Shown: positions 43,570 to 53,900 of the stretch, one piece after another
Layout: the number at the start of each line of letters is the position of its first letter
How positions within the stretch are numbered: the stretch's first letter is position 1
Source: Micromonospora marina
Lineage (GTDB): Bacteria; Actinomycetota; Actinomycetes; Mycobacteriales; Micromonosporaceae
Direction of reading: 5' to 3'
DNA length: 64,000 nucleotides
NCBI RefSeq assembly: GCF_900091565.1
Contig: NZ_FMCV01000029.1
Coordinates: 1 to 64,000, forward strand
The notes under the pieces: generated by a model
Seen by the model: only the letters and a program-made list of their open reading frames with translations
Told to the model about the DNA's origin: nothing
The model's database searches: none
Made by a program: the position numbers and the translations under genes

Positions 43570-44193
43570 TCAGATCATTCCGGAACGGAATGCGTACGCT
43601 ACCGCGTGCGACCGGTTACGCAGCTTGAGCCGGTGAGTCAGACCGTAGATCACATTCTTGACGGTCCGCTCCGAGTAGCAGAGCTCCCCGGCGATCTCCT
43701 GGGTGTCCAGCCCGTCGGCCATCAGCCGCAGTACGTCCACCTCACGCGGGGTGAGACCAGCCGCGTTGAGCCCGTTGGGAGCGAACACCTCGCGCTGCAA
43801 TCGCTCGACGTGCTTGAGCAGCTCGCCGACCATGCTGGACGGTAGCACCCCGCCCCCGCTGGCGGCGGCCAGCACGCTGTGCGCGAGCCGTTCTCCGCTG
43901 ACCGCCGCGCGGGGCAGGACCGCCACCACCCGGTTCTCCACCGCGGTGAGCAGCTCACCTTCGTTGATCTCGTCAATCACCAGGACGACCGGCAGACGGG
44001 TCTCCAGTGTCCAGCGGCGTAGCAGCGCCACCGCGCTCGAGGTCAGCCGGGCGCTGGCGTAGACGAGGACATCGGCCTCCGCCCGCTCCTCCGCGGGCAA
44101 CAGGATGATCTCCTGGCCGGCCTGCAGGAAGCTGGCGAGTCCCGCGTGACTGAGCGGATCCGACGCCTGCAGGACCACCCGAACTCGTTCCAC
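43570..44193 (-). CDS. LuxR-family (NarL-like) response regulator
   Basis: 207 residues from GTG 44193 with GGAGG 6 bases upstream. The C-terminal helix-turn-helix is clear: LTPREVDVLRLMADGLDTQE followed by IAGELCYSERTVKNVIYGLT. The N-terminal 120 residues have the alternating strands of a receiver domain (VRVVLQASDPLSHAGLASFL; PVVLVIDEIN), yet the acidic pocket and phospho-acceptor Asp are not in their usual places, so it is likely an atypical receiver not controlled by phosphorylation. It heads a leftward pair with the large unknown protein and may control this T7SS region. Confidence 0.88.
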   Translation of the reverse strand: MERVRVVLQASDPLSHAGLASFLQAGQEIILLPAEERAEADVLVYASARLTSSAVALLRRWTLETRLPVVLVIDEINEGELLTAVENRVVAVLPRAAVSGERLAHSVLAAASGGGVLPSSMVGELLKHVERLQREVFAPNGLNAAGLTPREVDVLRLMADGLDTQEIAGELCYSERTVKNVIYGLTHRLKLRNRSHAVAYAFRSGMI

Positions 44194-44273
44194 TGAATAC
44201 CTCCGCGTGTCGTGGGGACGCCGCGACAGTCTGGGCGGACGGTCTTCAGAAAACCTTCACGCCCCGACGACGG

Positions 44274-44630
44274 TCAGTGCAGCGGTCCGGTCGGTGGTGG
44301 GGGTCGGCGCGCCCGGCGCAGCGCCTCGATGTACTTCGGGATCTCCTCGGCGACCGTCTCCCACCAGCCGGGAGCGAGTTGGTCGGCGAAGACGGCGTCG
44401 ACCAACTCCGCCGCGGGCTCCGCGGGAAGCTGACCGATCCGCGGAGTGGGCGCCTGCCGCCACCTCTGGATGACGCGCAGCCGGGCACGGACCTCCGTCA
44501 GGACGCGTTCCAGATCGGCGATGGCCTCGTCGGCCCGGCCCGCGTCGAGGACCAGTCGGCCCTCCTCGGCGAGCGTCCGGAATAGTTCGCCCGCGAACGG
44601 GCTGGTCGAAGCATCGGGGTAGGCCACCAC
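44274..44630 (-). CDS. Small hypothetical protein
   Basis: 118 residues from GTG 44630 (or GTG 44627); the frame stays open to 44753, but the extra N-terminal sequence is Gly/Arg-rich and looks non-coding. The protein is mainly helical and Glu/Arg-rich: FRTLAEEGRLVLDAGRADEA, then AIADLERVLTEVRARLRVIQ and a GWWETVAEEIPKYIEALRRA helix pair. It belongs to no family I recognise. It lies upstream of the LuxR-type regulator in the same direction and divergent from the SARP regulators. The start is uncertain because no strong ribosome site is present. Confidence 0.5.
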   Translation of the reverse strand: MVAYPDASTSPFAGELFRTLAEEGRLVLDAGRADEAIADLERVLTEVRARLRVIQRWRQAPTPRIGQLPAEPAAELVDAVFADQLAPGWWETVAEEIPKYIEALRRARRPPPPTGPLH

Positions 44631-44844
44631 CGGTCGAGTCCACCAGGCCGGTCGGTCCGTTGGGAACCCGCCGAGACAATCGCTGCCCTCGCCTCCGCCT
44701 CGGGTTGCCCCGGATCCCGGTCGCCCCAGGCTTCCGGCCGGCGAACATTGCACGACAGGTTCCTTACATCCCGGCCATTCGGTGGCAGACCAGGACAGCC
44801 GCCACTAGAAATGGGAGCGTGCAAGCCGGAGCGACGAGGTAGCA

Positions 44845-47115
44845 GTGTCTGATGAGTACGGCGTTTCCGCCGAGCCCGGTCGGTTGGATCTCCGGCTCCT
44901 GGGACCGGTCCAGATCCGGCGGGACGGTATGGAGCGTCCACTGGGGTCCGGCCGTCGCATCGCGGTGCTCTGCGTGCTCGCCCTGCACGCCGGCCGGGCC
45001 GTCAGCCGCGATCGGCTGGTCGCCGCGGTCTGGGGCGACGACCCCCCGGCCAGCGCCACCGGCAACGTCTACACCTACATCTCAACCCTGCGGCACCTGC
45101 TGGAGCCGGGCCGTGACCGGTGGACGGGCGGTCGACTGCTCACCTCGGGCGGCGGGACCTACCAGCTGCACGTAGCCGCGGATTCGGTCGACGTGGTCCG
45201 GTTCGAGGCGCTGCGGGAGTCGGCCCGCGCGCACCGGGCCGCCGGTGACCCCGTCGCCGAACTGGCCGCCGTGGAGTCCGCACTGCGGCTGTGGCGCGGT
45301 GTGGCGCTGGCCGGCGTGCCGGGCCCGTTCGTCGAGGCACAGCGGCGCCGCCTGGCCGAACTGCGACTCGCCACCCGCCAGCGGTACGCCGATCTGCTGA
45401 CCGTCGCCGGCCGCCACGACGAGGCGCTCCGGGTCCTGCGCGAACTGGCGGCGACCCACCCGGCCCGGGAGAGCGTACGGGCCACGCTGGCCGTTCCGCT
45501 CCAGGTCGCCGCACCTGGTGTCGAGGCGACGCGTACGCACGCCGCCGCTGCGACGGCCCGCCCCGGACCCGGACCGGCGAGGACCGGCTCTTCCGAGCGT
45601 CCCGTCCTGGTCGGCCGGCGCGACGAGGTGCGGCGGTTGCGCCGGGCCGCCGCCGGAGCCGCCGCGGGTCACGGTGCCAGCATCCGCGTCGAAGGCGCCG
45701 CCGGCATCGGCAAGTCGGCCCTGCTCGCGGCGGCACTGCGGGGTGCCGCCCGCACCGGCTGGGCGGTCGGTGACGAGGTCGCCCAGCGTAGGCCGCTCGG
45801 CGTCCTGCTGGAGTGCCTCGGGTCCGCCCTGGCCGGCGAGCCGACCGGGGTGGCTCTGGTCGCGCAGCTCGCCGGCCTCGATGCCACCGGCTCGGACGCG
45901 GAGGTGGCGGACCGGGCGGTCGAGGTGATCCGCCGGGCCGTCACCGCCGCACCTCTCGTCCTGGTCGTCGACGATCTCCCGTGGGCCGATCCCCTCACGC
46001 TGCGGGTCTGGGCGATGCTCGGCGCGCAGGCCCGCCGGCTCCCGCTGCTGCTGGTGGCCGCCGCCCGCACCGGTGCGACCGGTACCGAGTCGGTGCCCGC
46101 CCACGAGCGCATCGAGTTGGCGCCGCTCGGCAGCGACGCGGCGGCCGCACTGGTCCGGGCCGCCGCCGGCGAGCCGCCCGACCCACAGCGGCTGGCACGG
46201 ATCCTCCACGACGCCGCAGGCAGCCCCTACTATCTGCGGCACCTCGCCGCCGCCGTGCCGGGCGACGTCGACCTGGCCGCCGCGGTCGACCCGCATCTCG
46301 CGCCGCTGCCCGAGCAGGTCCGCCACCGGCTTCGGACGGTCGCCCTGCTCGCCGGGTACGGGCTGACGGCAGCGGGGACCGAGCCGGCGGGCTGCACCCT
46401 GGCCGAACTGTCCGCGGTCACCGATCGGTCGCGCGGTGACCTGCTCCGCACGCTCGGGCCGGCACTGGCGGCCGGAGTCCTCGCCCACGGCGGTGACCGG
46501 TTGGAGTTCCGGCACCCGATCGTCGCCCGGGCCCTCTACGAGTGCACACCCGCCGCCCTGCGGGGCACCCTGCACCGGTCCTTCGCCGAACGACTCGCCG
46601 CCTGCGGCGCGCCGCCCGAACGGGTCGCCGCGCAGCTGCTCGCCGGGGAGGTACCGCTCGACCGGGCCACCGGCGAATGGCTGGCCGGGCACATCGAGCT
46701 GCTGGCCGAGCGGGCACCGCGGATCGCGATCGCCGCCCTGGACCGGGCCCGCACCCAGGCCGACCTCGAGCCTGCCCGGCGGCTGTCACTGACCGCCTGG
46801 CTGGCCCGGTTGCTGCTGGAGCAGGAGCGTAACGCCGTGGCAGCGGCCAGCTGGGTCGCCGCCCGCACCACCGACCTCGATCTCGAAGGGGAGATGCGCT
46901 GGGTGGCAGCCCGCTCGTACGAGCAGCGCGGCGAGTTCGAGGCCGCCGCCGACATCGCCTGGTCGGCGCTACGGGAACACCGGCTCCCACCACACTGGAC
47001 CGGCCGGCTCAAGGACCTGCTCACTCGGATCCGTCCGCACCTGCCTGGTGATCCGACCGCACCGCGCATGTCGCGCTCGGCGCTCGTCGGCGGGCAGATT
47101 CCCGTCCTGCGGTGA
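44845..47115 (+). CDS. SARP/AfsR-like regulator with ATPase domain (1)
   Basis: 756 residues from GTG 44845. Order: N-terminal OmpR-like winged helix (LDLRLLGPVQIRRDGMERPL; AVSRDRLVAAVWGDDPPASA), bacterial transcriptional activation domain (BTAD) to about residue 230, a linker, then a STAND/AAA ATPase-like domain with P-loop VEGAAGIGKSALLAA (near 287) and Walker B LVLVVDDLPWAD. It ends shortly after the nucleotide-binding region and has only a short helical tail, unlike its neighbour. SARP regulators activate antibiotic genes and bind repeats overlapping -35 boxes; here the location next to a type VII locus suggests T7SS control. The next gene overlaps by 4 bp. Confidence 0.9.
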   Translation: MSDEYGVSAEPGRLDLRLLGPVQIRRDGMERPLGSGRRIAVLCVLALHAGRAVSRDRLVAAVWGDDPPASATGNVYTYISTLRHLLEPGRDRWTGGRLLTSGGGTYQLHVAADSVDVVRFEALRESARAHRAAGDPVAELAAVESALRLWRGVALAGVPGPFVEAQRRRLAELRLATRQRYADLLTVAGRHDEALRVLRELAATHPARESVRATLAVPLQVAAPGVEATRTHAAAATARPGPGPARTGSSERPVLVGRRDEVRRLRRAAAGAAAGHGASIRVEGAAGIGKSALLAAALRGAARTGWAVGDEVAQRRPLGVLLECLGSALAGEPTGVALVAQLAGLDATGSDAEVADRAVEVIRRAVTAAPLVLVVDDLPWADPLTLRVWAMLGAQARRLPLLLVAAARTGATGTESVPAHERIELAPLGSDAAAALVRAAAGEPPDPQRLARILHDAAGSPYYLRHLAAAVPGDVDLAAAVDPHLAPLPEQVRHRLRTVALLAGYGLTAAGTEPAGCTLAELSAVTDRSRGDLLRTLGPALAAGVLAHGGDRLEFRHPIVARALYECTPAALRGTLHRSFAERLAACGAPPERVAAQLLAGEVPLDRATGEWLAGHIELLAERAPRIAIAALDRARTQADLEPARRLSLTAWLARLLLEQERNAVAAASWVAARTTDLDLEGEMRWVAARSYEQRGEFEAAADIAWSALREHRLPPHWTGRLKDLLTRIRPHLPGDPTAPRMSRSALVGGQIPVLR

Positions 47116-50100
47116 GCCGCGCCTCATCCCCCGCCGCCAGGCCGACAGACGGCGGCGTCGGCGGGCCCGCCCCGGACGACCGGCTGCGGGTCAGTGTCCT
47201 GGGCCCGGTCCGGGCGTGGCGCGGCGCGCGTGAACTCACCCTCGGGCCGGCCCGGCAACGCGCCGTGTTCGCGCTGCTCGCCACCGCCGCCGGACGGCCG
47301 GTCGGGCGCGACGACCTGATCAGCGGCGTCTGGGACGGCTCGCCACCACCGACCGCGACCGGCAACCTCTACACGTACGTCTCGGGTCTCCGGCGCAACC
47401 TCGGCGACGACCTGATCCTCTCCGGACCGTCCGGGTACGTCCTGCGGCTGCTCCCCGGTGAGCTGGACAGCTTCCGGTTCACCGCACTCTGCGCCCAGGC
47501 GAGCGACACCGGCGACCGGGAGCCGACGGTCGCCGGCAGCCTGCTCGACGAAGCGCTGCGGCTGTGGCACGGTGAGGCGTACGCCGGGCTTACCGGTCAC
47601 CGGTTCGAGGTGGAGCGGGCCCGGCTCGCCCAGCAACGGCTCGACGCCGTCGAGCAGCGGGCCCGACTGCTCTGCGAGTTGGGCGACGAGTCGGTGGTGG
47701 CCGAGTTGACCGGGCTGGTCCGCGACCATCCGCTGCACGAGCCGCTGCACGAGCTGCTGATGCTCGCCCTGGACCGGGCCGGTCGGCGGGCCGAGGCGTT
47801 GGAGGTCTACCACACGGCCCGACGTACCCTCCGCGACGAGCTGGGCGCCGAGCCGCGTCCCGCCTTCACCGCCCGGTACGAGCAACTGCGCACCGCCGCC
47901 GCACCGCAGCCGGTCACGCCGCGCCGGCTCCCCGTGGTACTGCCCCCGCAGGTGTTCCAGGCGCTGCGCGACCGGCCCGCCGGCCACCGGTTCACCGGGC
48001 GGGACGGCGAGTTGAGCCGGCTACGCGACAAGCTCCGGGCGGTCACCGACGGGCAGGGTGCAGCGGTCTGGGTCGAGGGCGAACCGGGCATCGGCAAGAG
48101 CGAACTGCTCGCCGCCGCGTTCACCGACGCCGGTGAGCGGGGCTGCCAGCTCGCCTGGGGCGTCGCCGCCGGACCGGACCTGCGCGCACCTTTGGCGGTG
48201 TTGGCCCGGGCGTTGCGGCTCGACCGCGCGTCGGGGCGGTACCGGGTCACGGTGCCCGCGGCCGGGCCGGAGACCGACGGGACCGACGAGACCGACGAAG
48301 CCGACCCGGCCGCTCCCGTGCCCGGGAGCGAGCAGGTGCTGGCGTACCTCCGGGGGGCCTGCGCGACCGCCCCGCTGGTACTGGTCGTGGACGACCTCCA
48401 ATGGGCCGACGCGGCCACCGTACGGGTGTGGAGCCAGCTGGTCGCGGTCACCCGGCGGTTGCCGCTGCTGCTGGTCGCGGCGGCCCGGCCCCACCCGCGA
48501 CACCGGGAGCTGGCCGAGGTGCGACGCCGCGTGCAGGCCGGCGGCGGGCTGGTGCTCCAGCTGGGTCCCCTGCCGCCGGAGGCGGTCGAACAACTGGTGA
48601 TCAGCCAGGCCGGCGCTCCGCTCGGGCCGAATTTGGCCGCGGTGGTGCCGGCCAGCGGCGGCAACCCGCTGTGCGCCCGGGAGATGACCGAGGCGCTGCT
48701 GCGTAGCGACGTCGTACGCGTCGACGGGGGCCTGGCCGACATCCCGGACACCGTCGCGGTGTCCGCACCGGACTCACTGGTCAGGGCCATGTGCACCACG
48801 GTCGAGGTGCTGGCTCCCGACACCCGGCAGGTGCTGCGGGCAGCCGCCCTGCTCGGCGCCGGTTTCGCCGTCGGCGACCTGGTCGCGGTGACCGGTCGCG
48901 CCGCCGTGGATGTGGTGTCCGGTCTGGAGGAGGCGCTGGCCGCCGGTGTCGTCGTGGCCGTCGACCGCGACCTGGCGTTCCGGCACGGGTTCCTGCGTCA
49001 GGCGCTCTTCGAGCAGATCCCGGTTGCGGACCGGCCGGCGCTGCACCGGCAGGCCGCCGAGGCGCTGCACCGGCACGGCAGCCCGGTGAGCCGGGTCGCC
49101 GAACAACTGGCCGCGCGGCCGGTGGTACTCGACAACTGGGTGGTCACCTGGCTGGTCGCCCACCTCGCCGAGTTGGCCCGGCAGGCTCCCCGCGTCGCCA
49201 CCGACCTGCTGCGTCGGGCACTGGACAGCGGACTGCCCACGCCACCACAACGCGCACAGCTCCTGGTCGGGCTGGTCAGGCTGGACTTCCGGCACGCCGG
49301 TTGGCCGCTGGACGAGGCCCGTGAGGCCGCCCGTTCGGCCGTCGATCCGGCTGACCGGGCCGAGATGCGGCACCTGCTCGCCACGATGCTGAACCGACGC
49401 GGGGACGCCGGCACCGCGATCGGCATCCTCACCGACGCGATGGCCGACAGGTCCGTCCCGGAGCTCTGGCGTACCCGGCACCGGATGCTGCTGGCACAGA
49501 TCCGCCAGGGACCGCTGGACGACCTCGACCAGGCGGACCGCACCGCCGGGGCGCTGCACGGCGAGGCGATCGCCGCGGGCCAACCGTACGAGGCGGCACT
49601 CGCCCTTCAGACCAGGTGGCTGACCAACTCCGTCCGGCGTGACCACGAACAGGCGCTGCACTACCTCGACCAGGCGCTGGACCTGCTGGTCGGCCGCCCG
49701 GCGTTCGCCGGCATGTACTTCCACCTGCTCGACAACCGGGTGTTCACGTTGCAGAACCTGGACCGGTTGGACGAAGCCGAACAGACCCTGCGGGCGGCCA
49801 CCCGCTATGCGATCCGGCACCGGCTGCCGCGCAGCCTGCAGGTCGCCACCGCCGTCCAGCACTACTGGCGCGGTCGGTGGGACGACACGTTGACCGAGGT
49901 CAACTCCGTCACCGACGACGCCCCGGGGATCACGTTCCTGGGTACCCGGGAGCCGGCCGCGGTCGCCATGCTGCTGCACGGTGTGGCCGCGCTCGTCGCC
50001 GCCCGCCGGGACGAGCCGGAACTGGCCCGGGCGCACCTGGAGTCGGCCGAGGTCCTTCCGTCCAGTGACGCCGAGCGGGAGTGCCGCGACTTCCTGCTGG

Positions 50101-50627
50101 CGGCCCACGCGACCGTCGCCGAGCGCGACGGCCGACCGGCCGACGCGCTGGCGGTGCTGGAGCCGTTACTGATGTCCGGGTACGCCCCGATGCTGCTGCG
50201 CCACCAGTGGCTGCCGGCCCTTACCCGGCTCGCGCTCGCCACGGGCCGGGTCGAGATGGCCGAGCGGGCGGTGGCCGTCTGCGCCGACGAGGCCGCCAGA
50301 GAGGTCCGCCCGGCGCGGGCGCATGCGGCGGTGGCGCGCTGCCGGGCGTTGGTGACCGGAGACCCGGCCCCCGTCCTCACCGCGGCGGCCCGCTACCGCA
50401 GGACCGGCCGGGTCACCGAACTCGGTGCCGCACTGGAGGACGCGGCGGTGCTGCTCGCGGCGAGCCGCCAGCCGCATGCGGCGGCCCGGACCGGCGGCGA
50501 GGCGGCCGAGCTGTACACCCTGCTCGGTGCCCGGTGGGATCTGCGCCGGCTGCGGCGCAGGCTCACCGAATACGGCATCGACCCGGCCGGCGGCCCGGTC
50601 CGCGCCGACCTGCTCAGTGCAGGGTGA
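47112..50627 (+). CDS. SARP/AfsR-like regulator with ATPase and TPR-like region (2)
   Basis: 1171 residues from GTG 47112, overlapping the previous stop by 4 bp. Same layout as its neighbour with a long C-terminal extension: winged helix (RVSVLGPVRAWRGARELTLG; GRDDLISGVWDGSPPPTATG), BTAD to about residue 260, STAND ATPase (WVEGEPGIGKSELLAA near 324; LVLVVDDLQWADA), then roughly 500 residues of helical repeats. The two proteins share most motifs (ATGN-YTY-S-LR; WLV/WLAGH), so they arose by duplication. Such large regulators respond to signals through their repeat region. The 3' end overlaps the convergent YbaB-like gene by 14 bp. Confidence 0.92.
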   Translation: MSRASSPAARPTDGGVGGPAPDDRLRVSVLGPVRAWRGARELTLGPARQRAVFALLATAAGRPVGRDDLISGVWDGSPPPTATGNLYTYVSGLRRNLGDDLILSGPSGYVLRLLPGELDSFRFTALCAQASDTGDREPTVAGSLLDEALRLWHGEAYAGLTGHRFEVERARLAQQRLDAVEQRARLLCELGDESVVAELTGLVRDHPLHEPLHELLMLALDRAGRRAEALEVYHTARRTLRDELGAEPRPAFTARYEQLRTAAAPQPVTPRRLPVVLPPQVFQALRDRPAGHRFTGRDGELSRLRDKLRAVTDGQGAAVWVEGEPGIGKSELLAAAFTDAGERGCQLAWGVAAGPDLRAPLAVLARALRLDRASGRYRVTVPAAGPETDGTDETDEADPAAPVPGSEQVLAYLRGACATAPLVLVVDDLQWADAATVRVWSQLVAVTRRLPLLLVAAARPHPRHRELAEVRRRVQAGGGLVLQLGPLPPEAVEQLVISQAGAPLGPNLAAVVPASGGNPLCAREMTEALLRSDVVRVDGGLADIPDTVAVSAPDSLVRAMCTTVEVLAPDTRQVLRAAALLGAGFAVGDLVAVTGRAAVDVVSGLEEALAAGVVVAVDRDLAFRHGFLRQALFEQIPVADRPALHRQAAEALHRHGSPVSRVAEQLAARPVVLDNWVVTWLVAHLAELARQAPRVATDLLRRALDSGLPTPPQRAQLLVGLVRLDFRHAGWPLDEAREAARSAVDPADRAEMRHLLATMLNRRGDAGTAIGILTDAMADRSVPELWRTRHRMLLAQIRQGPLDDLDQADRTAGALHGEAIAAGQPYEAALALQTRWLTNSVRRDHEQALHYLDQALDLLVGRPAFAGMYFHLLDNRVFTLQNLDRLDEAEQTLRAATRYAIRHRLPRSLQVATAVQHYWRGRWDDTLTEVNSVTDDAPGITFLGTREPAAVAMLLHGVAALVAARRDEPELARAHLESAEVLPSSDAERECRDFLLAAHATVAERDGRPADALAVLEPLLMSGYAPMLLRHQWLPALTRLALATGRVEMAERAVAVCADEAAREVRPARAHAAVARCRALVTGDPAPVLTAAARYRRTGRVTELGAALEDAAVLLAASRQPHAAARTGGEAAELYTLLGARWDLRRLRRRLTEYGIDPAGGPVRADLLSAG

Positions 50628-50913
50628 TCTCGACCGGACCGAGCTTCTGCTCGGCGAGGGCGCCGGCGGACGCGGCGGCGGCACGAACCGCCTGCGCGAT
50701 CGCGTCCTGCAAAGCTTCGGGGTCCCGCCGGTCGAACACGTCCGGATCGACGCGGACGGCCTGGAGTCTGCCGAGGCCGCTGACCACCATGGTCACCGCG
50801 CCGTCGGCGGACCGTCCGGTGACGACCGATCTGGCCAGGGTGTCCTGCGCGTCCCGCATCGACTGCTCGAAAGCCTGTGCCCGGTCGAGCAGTTGCTGTA
50901 GTTCGGGTGTCAT
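50614..50913 (-). CDS. YbaB/EbfC-like nucleoid protein
   Basis: 99 residues with ATG 50913 and GGAGGC upstream. YbaB/EbfC fold: N-terminal helix LQQLLDRAQAFEQSMRDAQD, a three-strand sheet (VTGRSADGAVTMVVSGLGRL), C-terminal helix with ALQDAIAQAVRAAAA. Canonical YbaB proteins bind DNA as dimers; homologues within actinobacterial T7SS/ESX loci are common and may have a different role. It follows the beta-helix/AAA gene in the leftward direction (40-bp gap), so it could be the last gene of the T7SS operon. Confidence 0.85.
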   Translation of the reverse strand: MTPELQQLLDRAQAFEQSMRDAQDTLARSVVTGRSADGAVTMVVSGLGRLQAVRVDPDVFDRRDPEALQDAIAQAVRAAAASAGALAEQKLGPVEITLH

Positions 50914-50952
50914 TGCGCCTCCGTTGGATCGGTTCCGCGGCCGTTGGGCGGC

Positions 50953-53900
50953 TCAGCCGACCGCGGCCAGGCCGACGGCGGGCTCGCTGGTGGCGACGCG
51001 TCGGGCGGTCACGCCGTGCAGGTCGGCGAGGGCCAGCGTGCGGGACGCCGCGGTGCGGGTGAGCTGCCACGAGTACAGGTGCGCGGCCCGGACGGTACGT
51101 GCGGGCAGTCCCGCCGCGAGACCCACCAGGGCGGCCCGGACATCGTCGGGGACCTCGTGACCGCGGCGCACCAGATGCCGCACGACGATCTCGGCCAGTT
51201 CCTCCGGGGAGTAGGCGGGCATCGACCAGTGCTGCCCGAATATCTCACCGACGGCGGGAACGGCCCGGCTCAGCGCGGTCGCCGTTTCCGGTTCGGCGAG
51301 CAGCACGACGACCGGGTCGCCGGGGGTACGGCGGGTCTCCGCGACGAGGTGCTCGATGATCTCCGGCCCGGCGCCGGTGCCGTCGTCGGCCCAGTCGACC
51401 AGCAGCACCCCGCCCTCGGCGTCACGCAGCGCCGCCTCGACCAGGCTGCGGGTCTGGCCCGGCCACTGCGGCGTCAGGTCGTGGCTGCCCACCCGGATCA
51501 GCTGCCCGACCGGGACGAGGTCCAGTTCGGACAGGCCCGCCGCGTAGAGGCGGGCGATCTCGCTGCGCCCGCTGCCGGACGGGCCGGAGATCACCGTGTT
51601 GGCGTGTCTGCCGTACCCGCGTCGCCGGTTCCGCAGCTCGCAGAGCTGGAGCAGGGTCGCGCCGACCGCGTCCCGCACCGGGGCGACACCGACCAGGTCG
51701 CAGACCCGCCGCCAGCTCCGGGCGGCGTTGATCGCGGCGGCCGGATTGCGGGCGGAGTCCGGCTGGTCGGACTCCGCCACCGGCATGGTGTCCAGCAGCT
51801 CCAGCTCCGGAACCAGGTCCAGCGCGGTGAGCCGGTTGAGTTCGCTGTCCTTCGACGGTGGGGTGGTGGCCAGCCGCGACGCCTGATTGTTGATCATCGC
51901 TTCGAAGAGCTTGCGGGCCACCCGGCCGTTGCCGAAGGTCGCGTTCTTCGGCACCCGGGTGAAGTACGTCCGCAACGCCTCGACCGCGTCGTCGGTCAAC
52001 TCGTAGTAGTGCTTGCCGCACAGGTTCGAGGTGATCGTCACGAGTTCCTCGACCGAATAGTTCGGGAACTCGATGGTCCGGGTGAACCGGGAGGCCATGC
52101 CGGGGTTGGAGGCCAGGAATCTCTGCATCAGCTCGGAGTAGCCGGCCACGATCACCACCAGCTCGTCGCGGTGGTCCTCCATCATCTTCATCAGCGCGTC
52201 GATGGCTTCCTGGCCGAAGTCCGGTCCCGACCCGCCCGACCCGGCCGACAGCGTGTACGCCTCGTCGATGAAGAGCACCCCGCCGAGCGCCTTGGTGACC
52301 AGCTCGGTGGTCTTGATGGCCGTCGAGCCGATGTACTGGCCGACCAGGTCCGCACGCGCCGCCTCGACCATGTGGCCCTTGGTGAGGATGCCCAGCTCGG
52401 CGAGGACCGACCCGTAGAGCCGGGCCACCGTCGTCTTACCGGTTCCCGGCGGGCCGGCGAAGACCAGGTGACGGCTCATCGGCGGCATCGGCAGGCCCAT
52501 CTCCTGCCGCACCTGCGCCATCTTGATCAGGTTGATCAACGCAGTGACCTCGTGCTTCACCTCCCGTAGCCCGATCAGGCCGTTGAGTTCGCCCAGCGGT
52601 CCGCCCAGCTCGGGCACGGCCGGTGGCGGACCACCGTCCTGCTCGTCCCCGCCGGACGGATCTGAGGACGCCGGCCCACCGGCCGCCGGGGACACCGGTT
52701 CCGCCGGCCGGTCGGAACTCAGTCCCTCGACCGTCAGCTGCGCGTCGGCGACCCGCCGGACGTCCTCCACGCCGCTGTCCTGCACGACACAGCGGAGCAA
52801 CGTCACCGGTTCCGGGGTGTCCACGTCGACTCCGACGGTGCCGTTGCCGAGCAGCTCGCAGTCGGTCAGATCGCCCCGGCCGCCCCGGCCGAACGCGACA
52901 CCGGCATGCCCCGCCCGCCGGACGCGGGTCTCGGTGGCCGAGATCACCCCGGCGGGGCCGACCTCGATCCCGGTGCCCGCCGCCTCGACGACCTCACTGT
53001 CCCGCAGCCGCAGCTCGCCGTGCTCGACACGGACGCCGGTACCCCGGATCAGGGCGGTCCGCAGTTCCAGGACGGCACCCCCGCCGACGACCACCGCGCT
53101 CGCCGCCGTACCGGTGATCCGTGCCTCGTGCACCGCGCCACGCGCCCCCTCGGTGACTTCGAGCGCGAGCGCCGGACCCGCCGCCACCACCAGGTCGGTA
53201 CCCTCCAGCGCGGCACCACCGGCGACCCGCAGTCCGGCTCCGGAGCTGATCTCGGCCCGCAGCCGCTGTACCACTGCCGACGCGGACTCGTCGACGACCG
53301 CGAGGTGGGTCGTGGTACCCCGGATCGTCGCCCCCGCGAAGCGGGGCGCGGACGATCCGGCGACGCTGATGCCGATCGGCGTGTCGGCGAACGTGCAGTC
53401 GGTGAAGACCGGCCGGGCCGCTCCGGTGACGTGCACGGCGCTGTGTCCGGCGCCGCCGAACAGGCAACCCTCGAAGCGGGGCGCAGCGCCGTCGGCGATG
53501 TGCGCTGACTGCACCGCCGCGCCGGTGAACCGGGAGTCGGTGACGACCACGTCGACGGCGCCGCGAAGGAACAGGTCGACGTTGCTGCTGTCGGTGACGG
53601 TCAACCGGCCCATCCGCGCCCAGCCCCGCTGTTCCACCACGACGGCCGGTTTGCCGGCCCCACTGATCTCGGCCTGCTCGACGGTCAACCGCCCGTCGCC
53701 GTTGACACAGACGCTGTTGGCGCCGGTGTCCCGCACCGCGCACCGCCGCAGGGTCAGCACACCCGTCTCGGTGACGACCACCCCTGACCCGGCCACCTCG
53801 CTGATCACCGTGTCCTCGATGGTGCTGGGCGCCGCCGAGGTGACCACCACCCCGCTCCCGGCCGGGCCGCGGATCTCGCAGCCGCGCAGGGCCACCGAGC

